A DNA stretch of 7,982 nucleotides, from contig JAEYXI010000451.1 of assembly GCA_023428515.1 (NCBI GenBank), positions 1 through 7,982 of the forward strand, read 5' to 3'. How positions within the stretch are numbered: position 1 is the stretch's first letter; each line of letters starts with the position of its first letter. The position numbers and the translations under genes were made by a program. This stretch comes from Pseudomonadota bacterium. GTDB lineage: Bacteria > Pseudomonadota > Alphaproteobacteria > Rhizobiales > Rhizobiaceae. The notes under the pieces are model-generated. The model saw only the letters and a list, made by a program, of their open reading frames with translations, searched no databases and was not told where the DNA came from. This document shows, in pieces, positions 1 through 5,238 of this stretch.

Positions 1-246
1 CCCCCCCGGGCCCCGCCCCGCCGCGGCCCGGATCGCAAAGGCCTCGATATTGTCGGTGAGCAGCCTCAAGCCGGTCTTGCCGCGATGAGTGTCAGTCAGC
101 GGCGCCAGCACCCGGTCGAGCGTCGTCGCGTCGCCGGAGCGCGCAAAAGCCTGGGATGGCGCGCCGGCGGTGCGCACCGAAAAACGGCCGTAGACCGCGA
201 GCGCGAGGATCGCGACGGCAACAAGGATGACGACGGCCCACCACAT
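1..246 (-). CDS. Phospholipase D-family (cardiolipin synthase-like) protein, N-terminal part, cut by window edge
   Basis: Reading leftward from an ATG at 246, an open frame of 82 codons runs off the window with no stop. Residues 1-19 (MWWAVVILVAVAILALAVY) form a hydrophobic N-terminal anchor. The segment around residues 56-75 (HRGKTGLRLLTDNIEAFAIR) resembles the stretch just before the first conserved block of bacterial phospholipase D-like/cardiolipin synthase proteins, recalled from memory. The catalytic HxKxxxxD motifs would lie beyond the edge and are not visible, so activity cannot be judged. An in-frame TAG lies three codons upstream of the ATG, which fixes the start. A GGAGGAAG at 270-263 is about 16 bases away, rather far for a ribosome site. 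The gene starts 54 bases after the amidohydrolase stop, so co-transcription is possible, but a membrane-lipid enzyme has no evident link to the sugar genes. The last visible codons are extremely GC-rich. Confidence 0.66.
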   Translation of the reverse strand, partial: MWWAVVILVAVAILALAVYGRFSVRTAGAPSQAFARSGDATTLDRVLAPLTDTHRGKTGLRLLTDNIEAFAIRAAAGRGPGG

Positions 247-300
247 TCGGCGCTAGACGGAGCTTCCTCCACAAGGCTCACCGGCCAGCGCCGGCAGCCC

Positions 301-1155
301 TTAACGCGCGACGGCCAGTCCGAGTTGCCAGATGCGGTCGGCATTTTTCCAGAAAAGGCTGTCCCGCTCGTCCTCGGAGCAGCCGGAAAGCACCGCGTGG
401 GTGGCCGCAACCCAGGCGAGCAGCCCGCCGCCCAGCGTGCAGACCGGCCAGTCGCTGCCCCAGACGACACGGTCCCAGCCGAAGCGGTCGATGATGTGCT
501 CGACATAGGGTTTGAGCGTCTCGGCGGTCCAGGTGCCGCTGTCGGCATAGGCGACGATGCCGGAAATCTTGGCCGTCAGGTTGGGCCGCGCCGCAAGCTC
601 GGAAATGCCGCGCTTCCAGCCGTCGAAATCGCCGCTCTTGATGTCGGGCACGCCGCAATGGTCGAGGATGAAGGTCACGTCGGGCGCAAGCTCGACGAGC
701 GCCAACGCCAGCTTCTGCTGGCGGGGGAACATGCAGATGTCGAAGGTGAGCCTGCTGCCGGACAGCCGCTTGACGTTCTCGCGGAACAGCGGCTTTTGCG
801 AGATGCCGTCGTCGACGGTATGCAGGATGCGGCGAAAGCCCTTCACGAAGGGGTTAGCCAGCGCGCGCTCCAGCATGGCTGGAAAACCGTCTTCCTCCGG
901 CCGGCATGCGGAAATCGCGCCGCGGATCAGATTGTCCGGCTTCTGCGAAAGTTCGCTGACGAACTCGATCTCGCTTGCGATGTCGGCGGGCGCCACGTCG
1001 ACTTCCATGTGCAGCACGTCGGTGATGCCGGCCCTGAGCGCGTCGCGTGCATATTCGGCGTAGAGGAAGTCGCGGTTCAGCGCCGGCTCGCCCGCGAGCC
1101 ACGGATAGCCGAGCCTGGACTGATCGATGAGATGCAGATGCGTGTCGACGAGCAC
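301..1155 (-). CDS. TIM-barrel amidohydrolase of the sugar lactonase type (COG3618-like)
   Basis: The 284-residue protein belongs to the metal-dependent amidohydrolase superfamily, in the branch that includes L-fuconolactonase and L-rhamnono-lactonase. These cytoplasmic enzymes hydrolyse an aldonolactone to the free sugar acid. Visible motifs are VDTHLHL at 3-9 (metal-site His6 and His8), KGFRRI at 105-110, LDHCGVPD at 164-171 (His166) and VWGSDWPV at 231-238 (Asp235, the likely catalytic acid/base). Length is normal for the family. The start is taken at GTG 1155 because AAGGAGG (1167-1161) sits 5 bases upstream and translation then begins right at the family's first strand. An ATG at 1182 and longer extensions lack such a site and would add an atypical tail. 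The gene lies about 200 bases downstream of the GntR gene. A lactonase role beside sugar dehydrogenases is an inference. A 2-pyrone-4,6-dicarboxylate-type hydrolase is a less likely alternative. Confidence 0.85.
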   Translation of the reverse strand: MLVDTHLHLIDQSRLGYPWLAGEPALNRDFLYAEYARDALRAGITDVLHMEVDVAPADIASEIEFVSELSQKPDNLIRGAISACRPEEDGFPAMLERALANPFVKGFRRILHTVDDGISQKPLFRENVKRLSGSRLTFDICMFPRQQKLALALVELAPDVTFILDHCGVPDIKSGDFDGWKRGISELAARPNLTAKISGIVAYADSGTWTAETLKPYVEHIIDRFGWDRVVWGSDWPVCTLGGGLLAWVAATHAVLSGCSEDERDSLFWKNADRIWQLGLAVAR

Positions 1156-1167
1156 ATTTTCCTCCTT
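1156..1167 (-). promoter_or_regulatory. Ribosome binding site that decides the GTG start of the amidohydrolase
   Basis: On the minus strand AAGGAGG (1167-1161) is followed by the spacer AAAAT and then GTG at 1155. This near-perfect Shine-Dalgarno at 5-base spacing is the reason for choosing GTG over the upstream ATG at 1182. Confidence 0.75.
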
Positions 1168-1220
1168 GCGCGTCACGGCCATCGAGGCGGGCCATTCGGA
1201 TGCGCGCCATTCATGCGACG

Positions 1221-1242
1221 GTCTTGCGGGTGGCCGCAAGAC
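1221..1242. repeat. Perfect 9-bp inverted repeat between the GntR and amidohydrolase genes
   Basis: GTCTTGCGG (1221-1229) and CCGCAAGAC (1234-1242) pair perfectly around a 4-base loop. It lies about 110 bases after the GntR stop and about 65 bases before the amidohydrolase start. As minus-strand RNA it would be a stable hairpin, but no U-run follows, so it is not a classical intrinsic terminator. It could be an mRNA processing or stability element, a partial terminator, or an operator. Confidence 0.6.
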
Positions 1243-1271
1243 ATGATTGCCGCCACAATCTCGAAATCCCC

Positions 1272-1292
1272 GAGATGGACAGCGCCCATCTC
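1272..1292. repeat. 7-bp inverted repeat in the GntR-amidohydrolase gap
   Basis: GAGATGG (1272-1278) and CCATCTC (1286-1292) are perfect complements around a 7-base loop. This is a second dyad in the same 199-base gap (1156-1354), 29 bases from the stronger one at 1221-1242. No convincing promoter or gene was seen in the gap. Function is unknown. Confidence 0.45.
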
Positions 1293-1354
1293 CGAAACAC
1301 TGGCTAGCGGACGCTCATACGATTGCCGAGGGCGGAGAAGCGGCCGGCTGGCGT

Positions 1355-2125
1355 TCACCGCCGATCGCGCACGATGACCCGATCGGTGTTGGCGAGCAGC
1401 TTGCGCACCGCCGCGCGGGCGGCTTCCGGCCGCTGCAGGCGGATGTTGCGCTCGATCGCCTCGTGCAGCTTCTGCGCATGGTGCACGTCGCTCGTCTCGC
1501 GTGTGACGAAGACGAAGAGGTGGTTGAGCGCCGATTCGATCAGCACGCCGAGCGGCACCAGCAATTCGTTGCCGGAAGCACGCAGAATGGCGAGGTGGAA
1601 GCGCGTGTCGGCCTGGGTGCGGCTGGCAAGCGAGGTCGCCTCGCCCATTTCGCGGCAGGCGAGGCTGATCTCGGCCATCTGCTCGTCGCTGCGACGCTCG
1701 GCGGCAAGTGCGGTCGCCTCCGGCTCGATGATGTGGCGGAATTCCTGCACGGTGTGCAGGAAGGCTTCCCGGTCCGGCGCAGACGCGTACCAGCCGAGCA
1801 CGTCGCGGTCGAGCAGGTTCCAGCGCTCGCGCGGCTCGACCCAGCTGCCGACCTTCGGCCGAGACGAAAGCAGGCTCTTCGCCATCAGCATCTTGATCGC
1901 CTCGCGCACGGCTGAGCGGCTGACCTCGAAGGTCTGCGACCATTTCGCTTCATTGGGCAGGATGGTGCCGGGCGGATAGTCGCCGCGCACGATCCGCATG
2001 CCGATCTCGTTGGCAAGCGAGGCGTGAACGCTGGTGCCGGCGACGAGCGGCGCGCCCGAACCCTTGCCACGCTCGGCCGAAGCCGCGCCGGCTGCCACTG
2101 TCGTCTTGTCTTTAATACCCCGCAT
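1355..2125 (-). CDS. FadR-subfamily GntR transcriptional regulator (FCD domain, DgoR-like)
   Basis: The 256-residue protein has an N-terminal winged helix-turn-helix at about 34-97, with LPNEAKWSQTFEVSRSAVREA at 56-76 and the wing at 88-97. A linker RWNLLDRDVLGW (101-112) follows, then a C-terminal FCD ligand-binding domain at about 125-247. The linker closely recalls E. coli DgoR, the galactonate-responsive repressor, so a sugar or sugar-acid effector is likely. Asp173 and His177 (DTRFH) match the first FCD metal ligands; His215/216 and His221 are nearby candidates. The final helix reads AVRKLL, without the His many FCD proteins carry there; DgoR as I recall it also lacks it. ATG 2125 is chosen because GAGGGG lies 8-9 bases upstream and the remaining N-terminus is short. 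The gene follows the binding-protein gene by 93 bases and presumably represses the transporter and enzyme genes through the TNGTNNNACNA-like sites at 4313-4323 and 7942-7952. Confidence 0.88.
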   Translation of the reverse strand: MRGIKDKTTVAAGAASAERGKGSGAPLVAGTSVHASLANEIGMRIVRGDYPPGTILPNEAKWSQTFEVSRSAVREAIKMLMAKSLLSSRPKVGSWVEPRERWNLLDRDVLGWYASAPDREAFLHTVQEFRHIIEPEATALAAERRSDEQMAEISLACREMGEATSLASRTQADTRFHLAILRASGNELLVPLGVLIESALNHLFVFVTRETSDVHHAQKLHEAIERNIRLQRPEAARAAVRKLLANTDRVIVRDRR

Positions 2126-2178
2126 GTACCGGCCCCTCGCCCTGCCTATCTCATTTTTGGGTAGGGCCAGCAAGCAGC

Positions 2179-2208
2179 GGACGCGCTCGCTCCTGAGCAA
2201 GCGCGTCC
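2179..2208 (-). terminator. Intergenic stem-loop after the binding-protein gene (attenuator or mRNA-stabilising hairpin)
   Basis: GGACGCGCT (2179-2187) pairs perfectly with AGCGCGTCC (2200-2208), and an inner GCT/AGC stem (2189-2191 with 2196-2198) closes a 4-base loop after one mismatch. It begins 10 bases past the binding-protein stop codon. In minus-strand RNA no U-run follows, so full Rho-independent termination is doubtful. Placement after the binding-protein gene and before the regulator gene is typical of hairpins that keep binding-protein mRNA more abundant than downstream genes. Confidence 0.6.
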
Positions 2209-2218
2209 AGGACCATTC

Positions 2219-3214
2219 CTACTTCTGGATGCAGGTGTCGGTCGTGTCCTTGGTGCATTCGTCGAGGCCGGTGAAGACCCGATCGGCGACTTCCTTGCCT
2301 TCGATCAGATCGATCATCACCGTCGGAGCCTTGTAGCCCATCTCGAACGGACGCTGGCCGACAAGCGCCGTGACCAGACCTTCCTTGGCGATCGCCACTT
2401 CCTCGCCGATCGTGTCGGCGGCACCGATCACGAACTCGTTGCTGGCGATCTTGTCAGCCATCGGCTTGAACAGGTCGCGATAGGGCTGCGGCGCGCCGAA
2501 CAGCGGCCAGCCGCCCATGATGCCGAAGCCGACGAGGTCGGGGTTGGCGGCGAGGATATCGGTCATCGCCTGGACGCCCTTGGCGCCGTCGTCATTGGTG
2601 AAGACCGGGCAGCCCGCGACTTCGGTCCAGCCGCCTTCACCCTTGAGTTCCGCCAGACCCTCCTGGCCGGAGAGCGAGTCACGCCAGCCCTGGGCGCGGC
2701 GCAGGATGTTGTCGGCGCCGGGGTTGCCCTGGATCGAGCAGACCTTGCCGCCCTTCGGATTGGCTTCCTTCATGTAGTCGCCGATGCGCTTGCCCATCAG
2801 GTAGTTGTCGGTGCCGAGATAGGTCTTGCGCAGCGCGGCGTCCTCCTTGGCGAGGTCGGCGTCGAGCGTCATCACCGGAACGGTCGGGTTGGCGGTCTTG
2901 ATCGACTGCGCGATCAGCTTGGCGTTGGACGGCGAGATCGCGATCGCGGCGGTGGTCGGCTTGCCGAGCATGTCCTGCACGATCTGCGCTTCGCCCGCCT
3001 CGTCGGACGTCGATGCCGGGCCAGTGTAGAAGCACTCATATTCCGAGCTGGCATTCTCGGAATTCCACTTCTGGCAGCCCTGGTTGATCGCCTCGAAGAA
3101 GGGATTGTCGAGGCCCTTCACCACGATCACGAGCTGTTTCTTTTCCTGCGACATCGCCTGGCTCGCGCCAAACGCCATCGCCGCCGTTGCGGCAAGCAAT
3201 AGAAGTTTCCTCAT
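2219..3214 (-). CDS. Periplasmic sugar-binding protein of a CUT2-type ABC importer (RbsB-like)
   Basis: The 331-residue precursor has a Sec signal peptide (MRKLLLLAATAAMAFGASQA, likely cut after Ala20) and a periplasmic-binding-protein type I fold. The features match ribose-type sugar binders: DNPFF at 36-40, ISPSNA at 93-98, TLDAD at 117-121, GNPGA at 163-167, RRAQGW at 172-177 (Arg for ligand carboxylate or hydroxyls), AADTIG at 265-270 and GQRPFEMGY at 286-294. It captures a sugar in the periplasm and hands it to the permease encoded at 5239-6237. Six cysteines (47, 61, 159, 202, 320, 328) remain in the mature protein, unusual for this fold and probably paired as disulfides. The ATG at 3214 has GGGAGGA 5-6 bases upstream. 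Its gene sits on the strand opposite the ATPase and permease genes, 51 bases after the epimerase-like gene. The ligand is not readable from sequence; a monosaccharide is most likely. Confidence 0.92.
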   Translation of the reverse strand: MRKLLLLAATAAMAFGASQAMSQEKKQLVIVVKGLDNPFFEAINQGCQKWNSENASSEYECFYTGPASTSDEAGEAQIVQDMLGKPTTAAIAISPSNAKLIAQSIKTANPTVPVMTLDADLAKEDAALRKTYLGTDNYLMGKRIGDYMKEANPKGGKVCSIQGNPGADNILRRAQGWRDSLSGQEGLAELKGEGGWTEVAGCPVFTNDDGAKGVQAMTDILAANPDLVGFGIMGGWPLFGAPQPYRDLFKPMADKIASNEFVIGAADTIGEEVAIAKEGLVTALVGQRPFEMGYKAPTVMIDLIEGKEVADRVFTGLDECTKDTTDTCIQK

Positions 3215-3241
3215 TTCAGTCCTCCCTTGAAACAGACGGAC

Positions 3242-3255
3242 GCGGATGCATCCGC
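3242..3255. repeat. Perfect 14-bp palindrome between the epimerase-like and binding-protein genes
   Basis: GCGGATGCATCCGC equals its own reverse complement. It lies in the 51-base gap, 28 bases upstream of the binding-protein start codon. As RNA it would give only a 5-bp stem with a TGCA loop. As DNA it could bind a dimeric regulator. It does not resemble the TNGTNNNACNA sites elsewhere in the window. Confidence 0.6.
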
Positions 3256-3265
3256 CACACGAACA

Positions 3266-4246
3266 TCAACCCGGATAGTAGACGACGCGGGGATCCTCCG
3301 CCCCACGCTCGTATTCCCACGCCGAGTCGACAAGCCTTTCGAGATCGTATTCGGGCTGCCAGCCAAGCAGGTATTTCGCCTTGCTGTTGTCCATCCAGTT
3401 TGAATGGAAACCGCTCGGGATCTCAATCGAATCGAGACCGCGCCTGCGCGCGAGGTAGGCCGCCAGCTCGCCGTAATCGACCGGGCGGTCCATACAGATG
3501 TTGAAGAGCTGGCGCTTGGTGCGGGGATTGTCGATCGCAGCGAGGATCGCCGAAACGAGGTCGTCCACATGCACGAAGTTGCGCTTCAGCGGGCGACCGT
3601 CGGCATCCTTGAGAAGCGGCACCGTGCCCTTCTGGACATAGCGTGCCGCGTCGGCCCGCGGCACCATCGTCTTCCAATCCGGCCCGCCGAACAAGTCGTC
3701 GCCGAAGGAAAGCGTATAGCGAAAATCGTCCTTCTCCATGATCCACGGCGCGCGCAGGCAGCAGCCGTTGAGATCGTACTGGATGCCGAACTGCTCGAGC
3801 ATCACCTCCTCGAGCACCTTGGAAAGCGCATAGCAGCCGGGATAGGCCGTGTGCGGCGTCTCCTCGGTCACCGGTCCATCATGGCGGTAGAAATAATGGC
3901 CGACGCCGGCATCGCCGCCGATCAGGATGAACTGCCGCGCGCTTTTCGACGCGCGAAATTCCTCCAGCAGCCAGAAGAGCCCCTTCACGGTGACGTCCAT
4001 GACGTCCTCGGGGATTTCCTTGCAGGTGGCGAGATGGACGATATGCGTGACGCCTGCGACGGCCTTTGAAACGACGTCGCGGTCGGCGATCGATCCCTTG
4101 ACCACTTCGAGGCGGTCGGTTTCGGCCAGAGCGCGATTGTGGCAGAGTGCCCGGATCCGGGCGCCGGCAAAGCGCGAATCCTCGAGCAGGCGTGCGATGA
4201 GATTCCGCCCGACCTTGCCGGTTGCGCCAGTCGCCAGGATCAGCAT
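3266..4246 (-). CDS. Extended-SDR NAD(P)-dependent oxidoreductase / sugar epimerase-like protein
   Basis: The 326-residue protein has the Rossmann signature TGATGKVG at 6-13, a likely cofactor-side acidic stretch GSIADRD at 51-57, HLAT at 71-74, the active-site YALSK (Tyr139, Lys143) and HVDDLVSAI in the C-terminal half. The closing stretch AKYLLGWQPEYDLERLV is typical of NAD-dependent epimerase/dehydratase enzymes. These act on free or nucleotide-linked sugars in the cytoplasm. Where GalE-like enzymes have a Ser/Thr-rich strand end (SSxxVYG), this protein reads FILIGGDAGVG at 106-116, with no Ser or Thr, so the usual third catalytic residue appears missing. The ATG at 4246 follows GGGAGGAAGGC directly and is the first gene of the leftward unit. 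Sugar or uronate dehydrogenase activity is as plausible as epimerisation; substrate unknown. Confidence 0.85.
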   Translation of the reverse strand: MLILATGATGKVGRNLIARLLEDSRFAGARIRALCHNRALAETDRLEVVKGSIADRDVVSKAVAGVTHIVHLATCKEIPEDVMDVTVKGLFWLLEEFRASKSARQFILIGGDAGVGHYFYRHDGPVTEETPHTAYPGCYALSKVLEEVMLEQFGIQYDLNGCCLRAPWIMEKDDFRYTLSFGDDLFGGPDWKTMVPRADAARYVQKGTVPLLKDADGRPLKRNFVHVDDLVSAILAAIDNPRTKRQLFNICMDRPVDYGELAAYLARRRGLDSIEIPSGFHSNWMDNSKAKYLLGWQPEYDLERLVDSAWEYERGAEDPRVVYYPG

Positions 4247-4267
4247 GCCTTCCTCCCGAAGGAAGGC
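4247..4267 (-). promoter_or_regulatory. Inverted repeat covering the ribosome binding site of the epimerase-like gene
   Basis: GCCTTCC (4247-4253) and GGAAGGC (4261-4267) are perfect 7-bp arms around a 7-base loop. On the minus strand the 3' arm and loop contain the Shine-Dalgarno (GGGAGGA) and end right at the ATG. A folded transcript would hide the ribosome site. With the candidate promoter at 4271-4297, however, transcription would begin inside the 5' arm, so a DNA-level role is also possible. Confidence 0.45.
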
Positions 4268-4270
4268 TAG

Positions 4271-4297
4271 CTAATATGGGCGCGTTTCGCCCGTCAA
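4271..4297 (-). promoter_or_regulatory. Candidate promoter of the leftward operon
   Basis: On the minus strand TTGACG (4297-4292) is a good -35 box. Fifteen bases later comes TATTAG (4276-4271), a fair -10 box at slightly short spacing; a shifted -10 (TTAGCT) gives 17. The start would fall near 4264, leaving a leader of about 18 bases. The GntR-type operator lies just upstream of the -35. Confidence 0.4.
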
Positions 4298-4311
4298 CGG
4301 GTATTGTCCTA

Positions 4312-4324
4312 TTTGTCTTACAAA
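4312..4324. promoter_or_regulatory. Probable GntR (FadR-type) operator in the divergent promoter region
   Basis: TTTGTCTTACAAA has 5-bp dyad arms (TTTGT/ACAAA) about a 3-base centre. Its inner 11 bases (4313-4323) match the FadR-subfamily operator pattern TNGTNNNACNA exactly on both strands. It lies between the start sites of the two divergent units, and a further TTGTC half-site stands 9 bases to the left (4304-4308). The GntR protein encoded at 1355-2125 is the obvious candidate binder. Confidence 0.6.
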
Positions 4325-4353
4325 ATTGCTGCGGGGATCAGCCGGAGTGTCGA

Positions 4354-4382
4354 TTGACGCCCCCGCCGCGGTTTGCGTAAAT
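4354..4382 (+). promoter_or_regulatory. Weak candidate promoter for the ATPase-permease-SDR unit
   Basis: TTGACG (4354-4359) is a good -35 box; 17 bases later GTAAAT (4377-4382) is a poor -10. It is the best pair seen between the operator and the ATPase start. The real start may be upstream, nearer the operator. Confidence 0.25.
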
Positions 4383-4386
4383 GCCG

Positions 4387-4422
4387 GTCGCGAGGCCCCG
4401 GGAGGAAATCGGGGGCCGCGAC
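4387..4422 (+). other. Leader stem-loop upstream of the ABC ATPase gene
   Basis: GTCGC (4387-4391) pairs with GCGAC (4418-4422), and GGCCCC (4394-4399) with GGGGCC (4412-4417), giving 11 GC-rich base pairs with a 2-base bulge. The 12-base loop contains GGGAGGA, the same seven bases as the true ribosome site at 4470-4476, but no start codon follows it. If transcription starts upstream, this would be a stable 5' leader structure. If it starts near 4389, only part is transcribed. Confidence 0.4.
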
Positions 4423-4448
4423 GTCAGCAGCCCGGCGAAGACCGGCGA

Positions 4449-4470
4449 CGGCTCAGCGGCTGCGGCTCAG
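4449..4470 (+). repeat. Short direct repeat just before the ATPase ribosome binding site
   Basis: CGGCTCAG occurs at 4449-4456 and again at 4463-4470, with the related CGGCTG between them. The second copy runs into the Shine-Dalgarno. It may be chance in GC-rich DNA. Confidence 0.3.
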
Positions 4471-4480
4471 GGAGGATAGG
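4469..4480 (+). promoter_or_regulatory. Ribosome binding site that decides the GTG start of the ATPase
   Basis: AGGGAGGA (4469-4476) lies 4 bases before GTG 4481. The frame stays open upstream to a TTG at 4373, but that extension is Arg/Ala-rich and unlike the family, so GTG 4481 is taken as the start. Confidence 0.75.
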
Positions 4481-5224
4481 GTGGCGGTTCTCGAACTGAC
4501 CAACATTTCCAAGCATTTCGGCGCGATCCACGCGGTCAACGACGTATCGTTCGCGATCGAGCCCGGCGAGGTTGTCGGCCTGATGGGCGACAATGGCGCG
4601 GGCAAGTCGACGCTGGTGAAGATGATCGCCGGAAACTACCGCCCGAGCGAAGGCGTCATGAAGATGGACGGTGCCGAACTCGTGCTGCACAAGCCGGTAG
4701 ACGCCCGCCGCCATGGCATCGAGATCGTCCACCAGGACCTGGCGCTTTGCGATAACCTGACTGCCGCAGCCAACGTCTTTCTCGGCCGCGAGATGCGCCG
4801 AGGCGTCGGGCCGCTGAAAGTGCTGGACTACGCATCGATGTATCGACGCGCCGGCGAGATCTTCAAGGAGTTGAAGTCGGAGACCCGGCCGCGCGATCTC
4901 GTCAAGCAGATGTCCGGCGGCCAGCGCCAGGCGGTCGCGATCGGCCGAACCATGCTTTCCGAAGCCAAGATCGTCCTGATGGACGAACCGACGGCGGCGA
5001 TCTCCGTGCGCCAGGTCGCCGAGGTCCTGAACCTCATCCGCGAGTTGCGCGGCAAGGGTATCGCGGTGGTGCTGATCAGCCATCGCATGCCCGACGTCTT
5101 CGACGTCGCCGACCGCGTCATCGTGATGCGACGCGGCAGGAAGGTCGCGGACAAGCAGATCGCAAGGAGCTCGCCCGAGGAGGTCACTGGCTTGATCACC
5201 GGCGCTATCGAGCAAGTGGCGTAA
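4481..5224 (+). CDS. Sugar ABC transporter ATP-binding protein, single-domain (FrcA-like)
   Basis: The 247-residue cytoplasmic ATPase energises uptake through the permease encoded directly downstream. All nucleotide-binding motifs are present: Walker A GDNGAGKST at 36-44, Q-loop Gln85 in IVHQDL, signature MSGGQRQ at 144-150, Walker B IVLMDEP at 164-170 and switch His201 in LISHRM. Most ribose/xylose-type importers use a fused double ATPase of about 500 residues. This one is a single domain, as in the rhizobial fructose importer FrcBCA, and would work as a homodimer. It opens the rightward unit, and its stop is 14 bases before the permease ATG. GTG start chosen from the strong ribosome site. 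The partner binding protein is encoded divergently at 2219-3214. Confidence 0.93.
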   Translation: MAVLELTNISKHFGAIHAVNDVSFAIEPGEVVGLMGDNGAGKSTLVKMIAGNYRPSEGVMKMDGAELVLHKPVDARRHGIEIVHQDLALCDNLTAAANVFLGREMRRGVGPLKVLDYASMYRRAGEIFKELKSETRPRDLVKQMSGGQRQAVAIGRTMLSEAKIVLMDEPTAAISVRQVAEVLNLIRELRGKGIAVVLISHRMPDVFDVADRVIVMRRGRKVADKQIARSSPEEVTGLITGAIEQVA

Positions 5225-5238
5225 CCCGGAGAGCAACG

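Noticed and set aside
281..294. CCGGC/GCCGG hairpin between the amidohydrolase and phospholipase D genes, as a terminator
   Set aside because: Five base pairs without a U-run in GC-rich DNA is too weak to call.
1156..1239. Longer amidohydrolase starting at 1239 or at ATG 1182
   Set aside because: The extension crosses the dyad at 1221-1242 and lacks a ribosome site; GTG 1155 has AAGGAGG at ideal spacing.
85..1377. 430-codon open frame on the plus strand
   Set aside because: It is antisense to the amidohydrolase and phospholipase D frames, which have clear family motifs; its own product shows none.
2106..2112. TTGTCTT half-site inside the start of the GntR gene, as a possible autoregulatory operator
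   Set aside because: Only half the pattern is present, no matching second arm follows, and it is explained by coding sequence.
1355..2125. Missing final metal-binding His of the FCD domain, as a sign of a broken regulator
   Set aside because: DgoR, recalled from memory, also lacks a His at that point, so it looks like a subfamily trait rather than damage.
2126..2200. 25-residue extension of the GntR protein
   Set aside because: It overlaps the intergenic hairpin, has no ribosome site and is unneeded for the winged-helix domain; ATG 2125 has GAGGGG upstream.
4373..4480. N-terminal extension of the ATPase from a TTG start
   Set aside because: The 36 extra residues are Arg/Ala-rich and absent from the family; a strong ribosome site supports GTG 4481.
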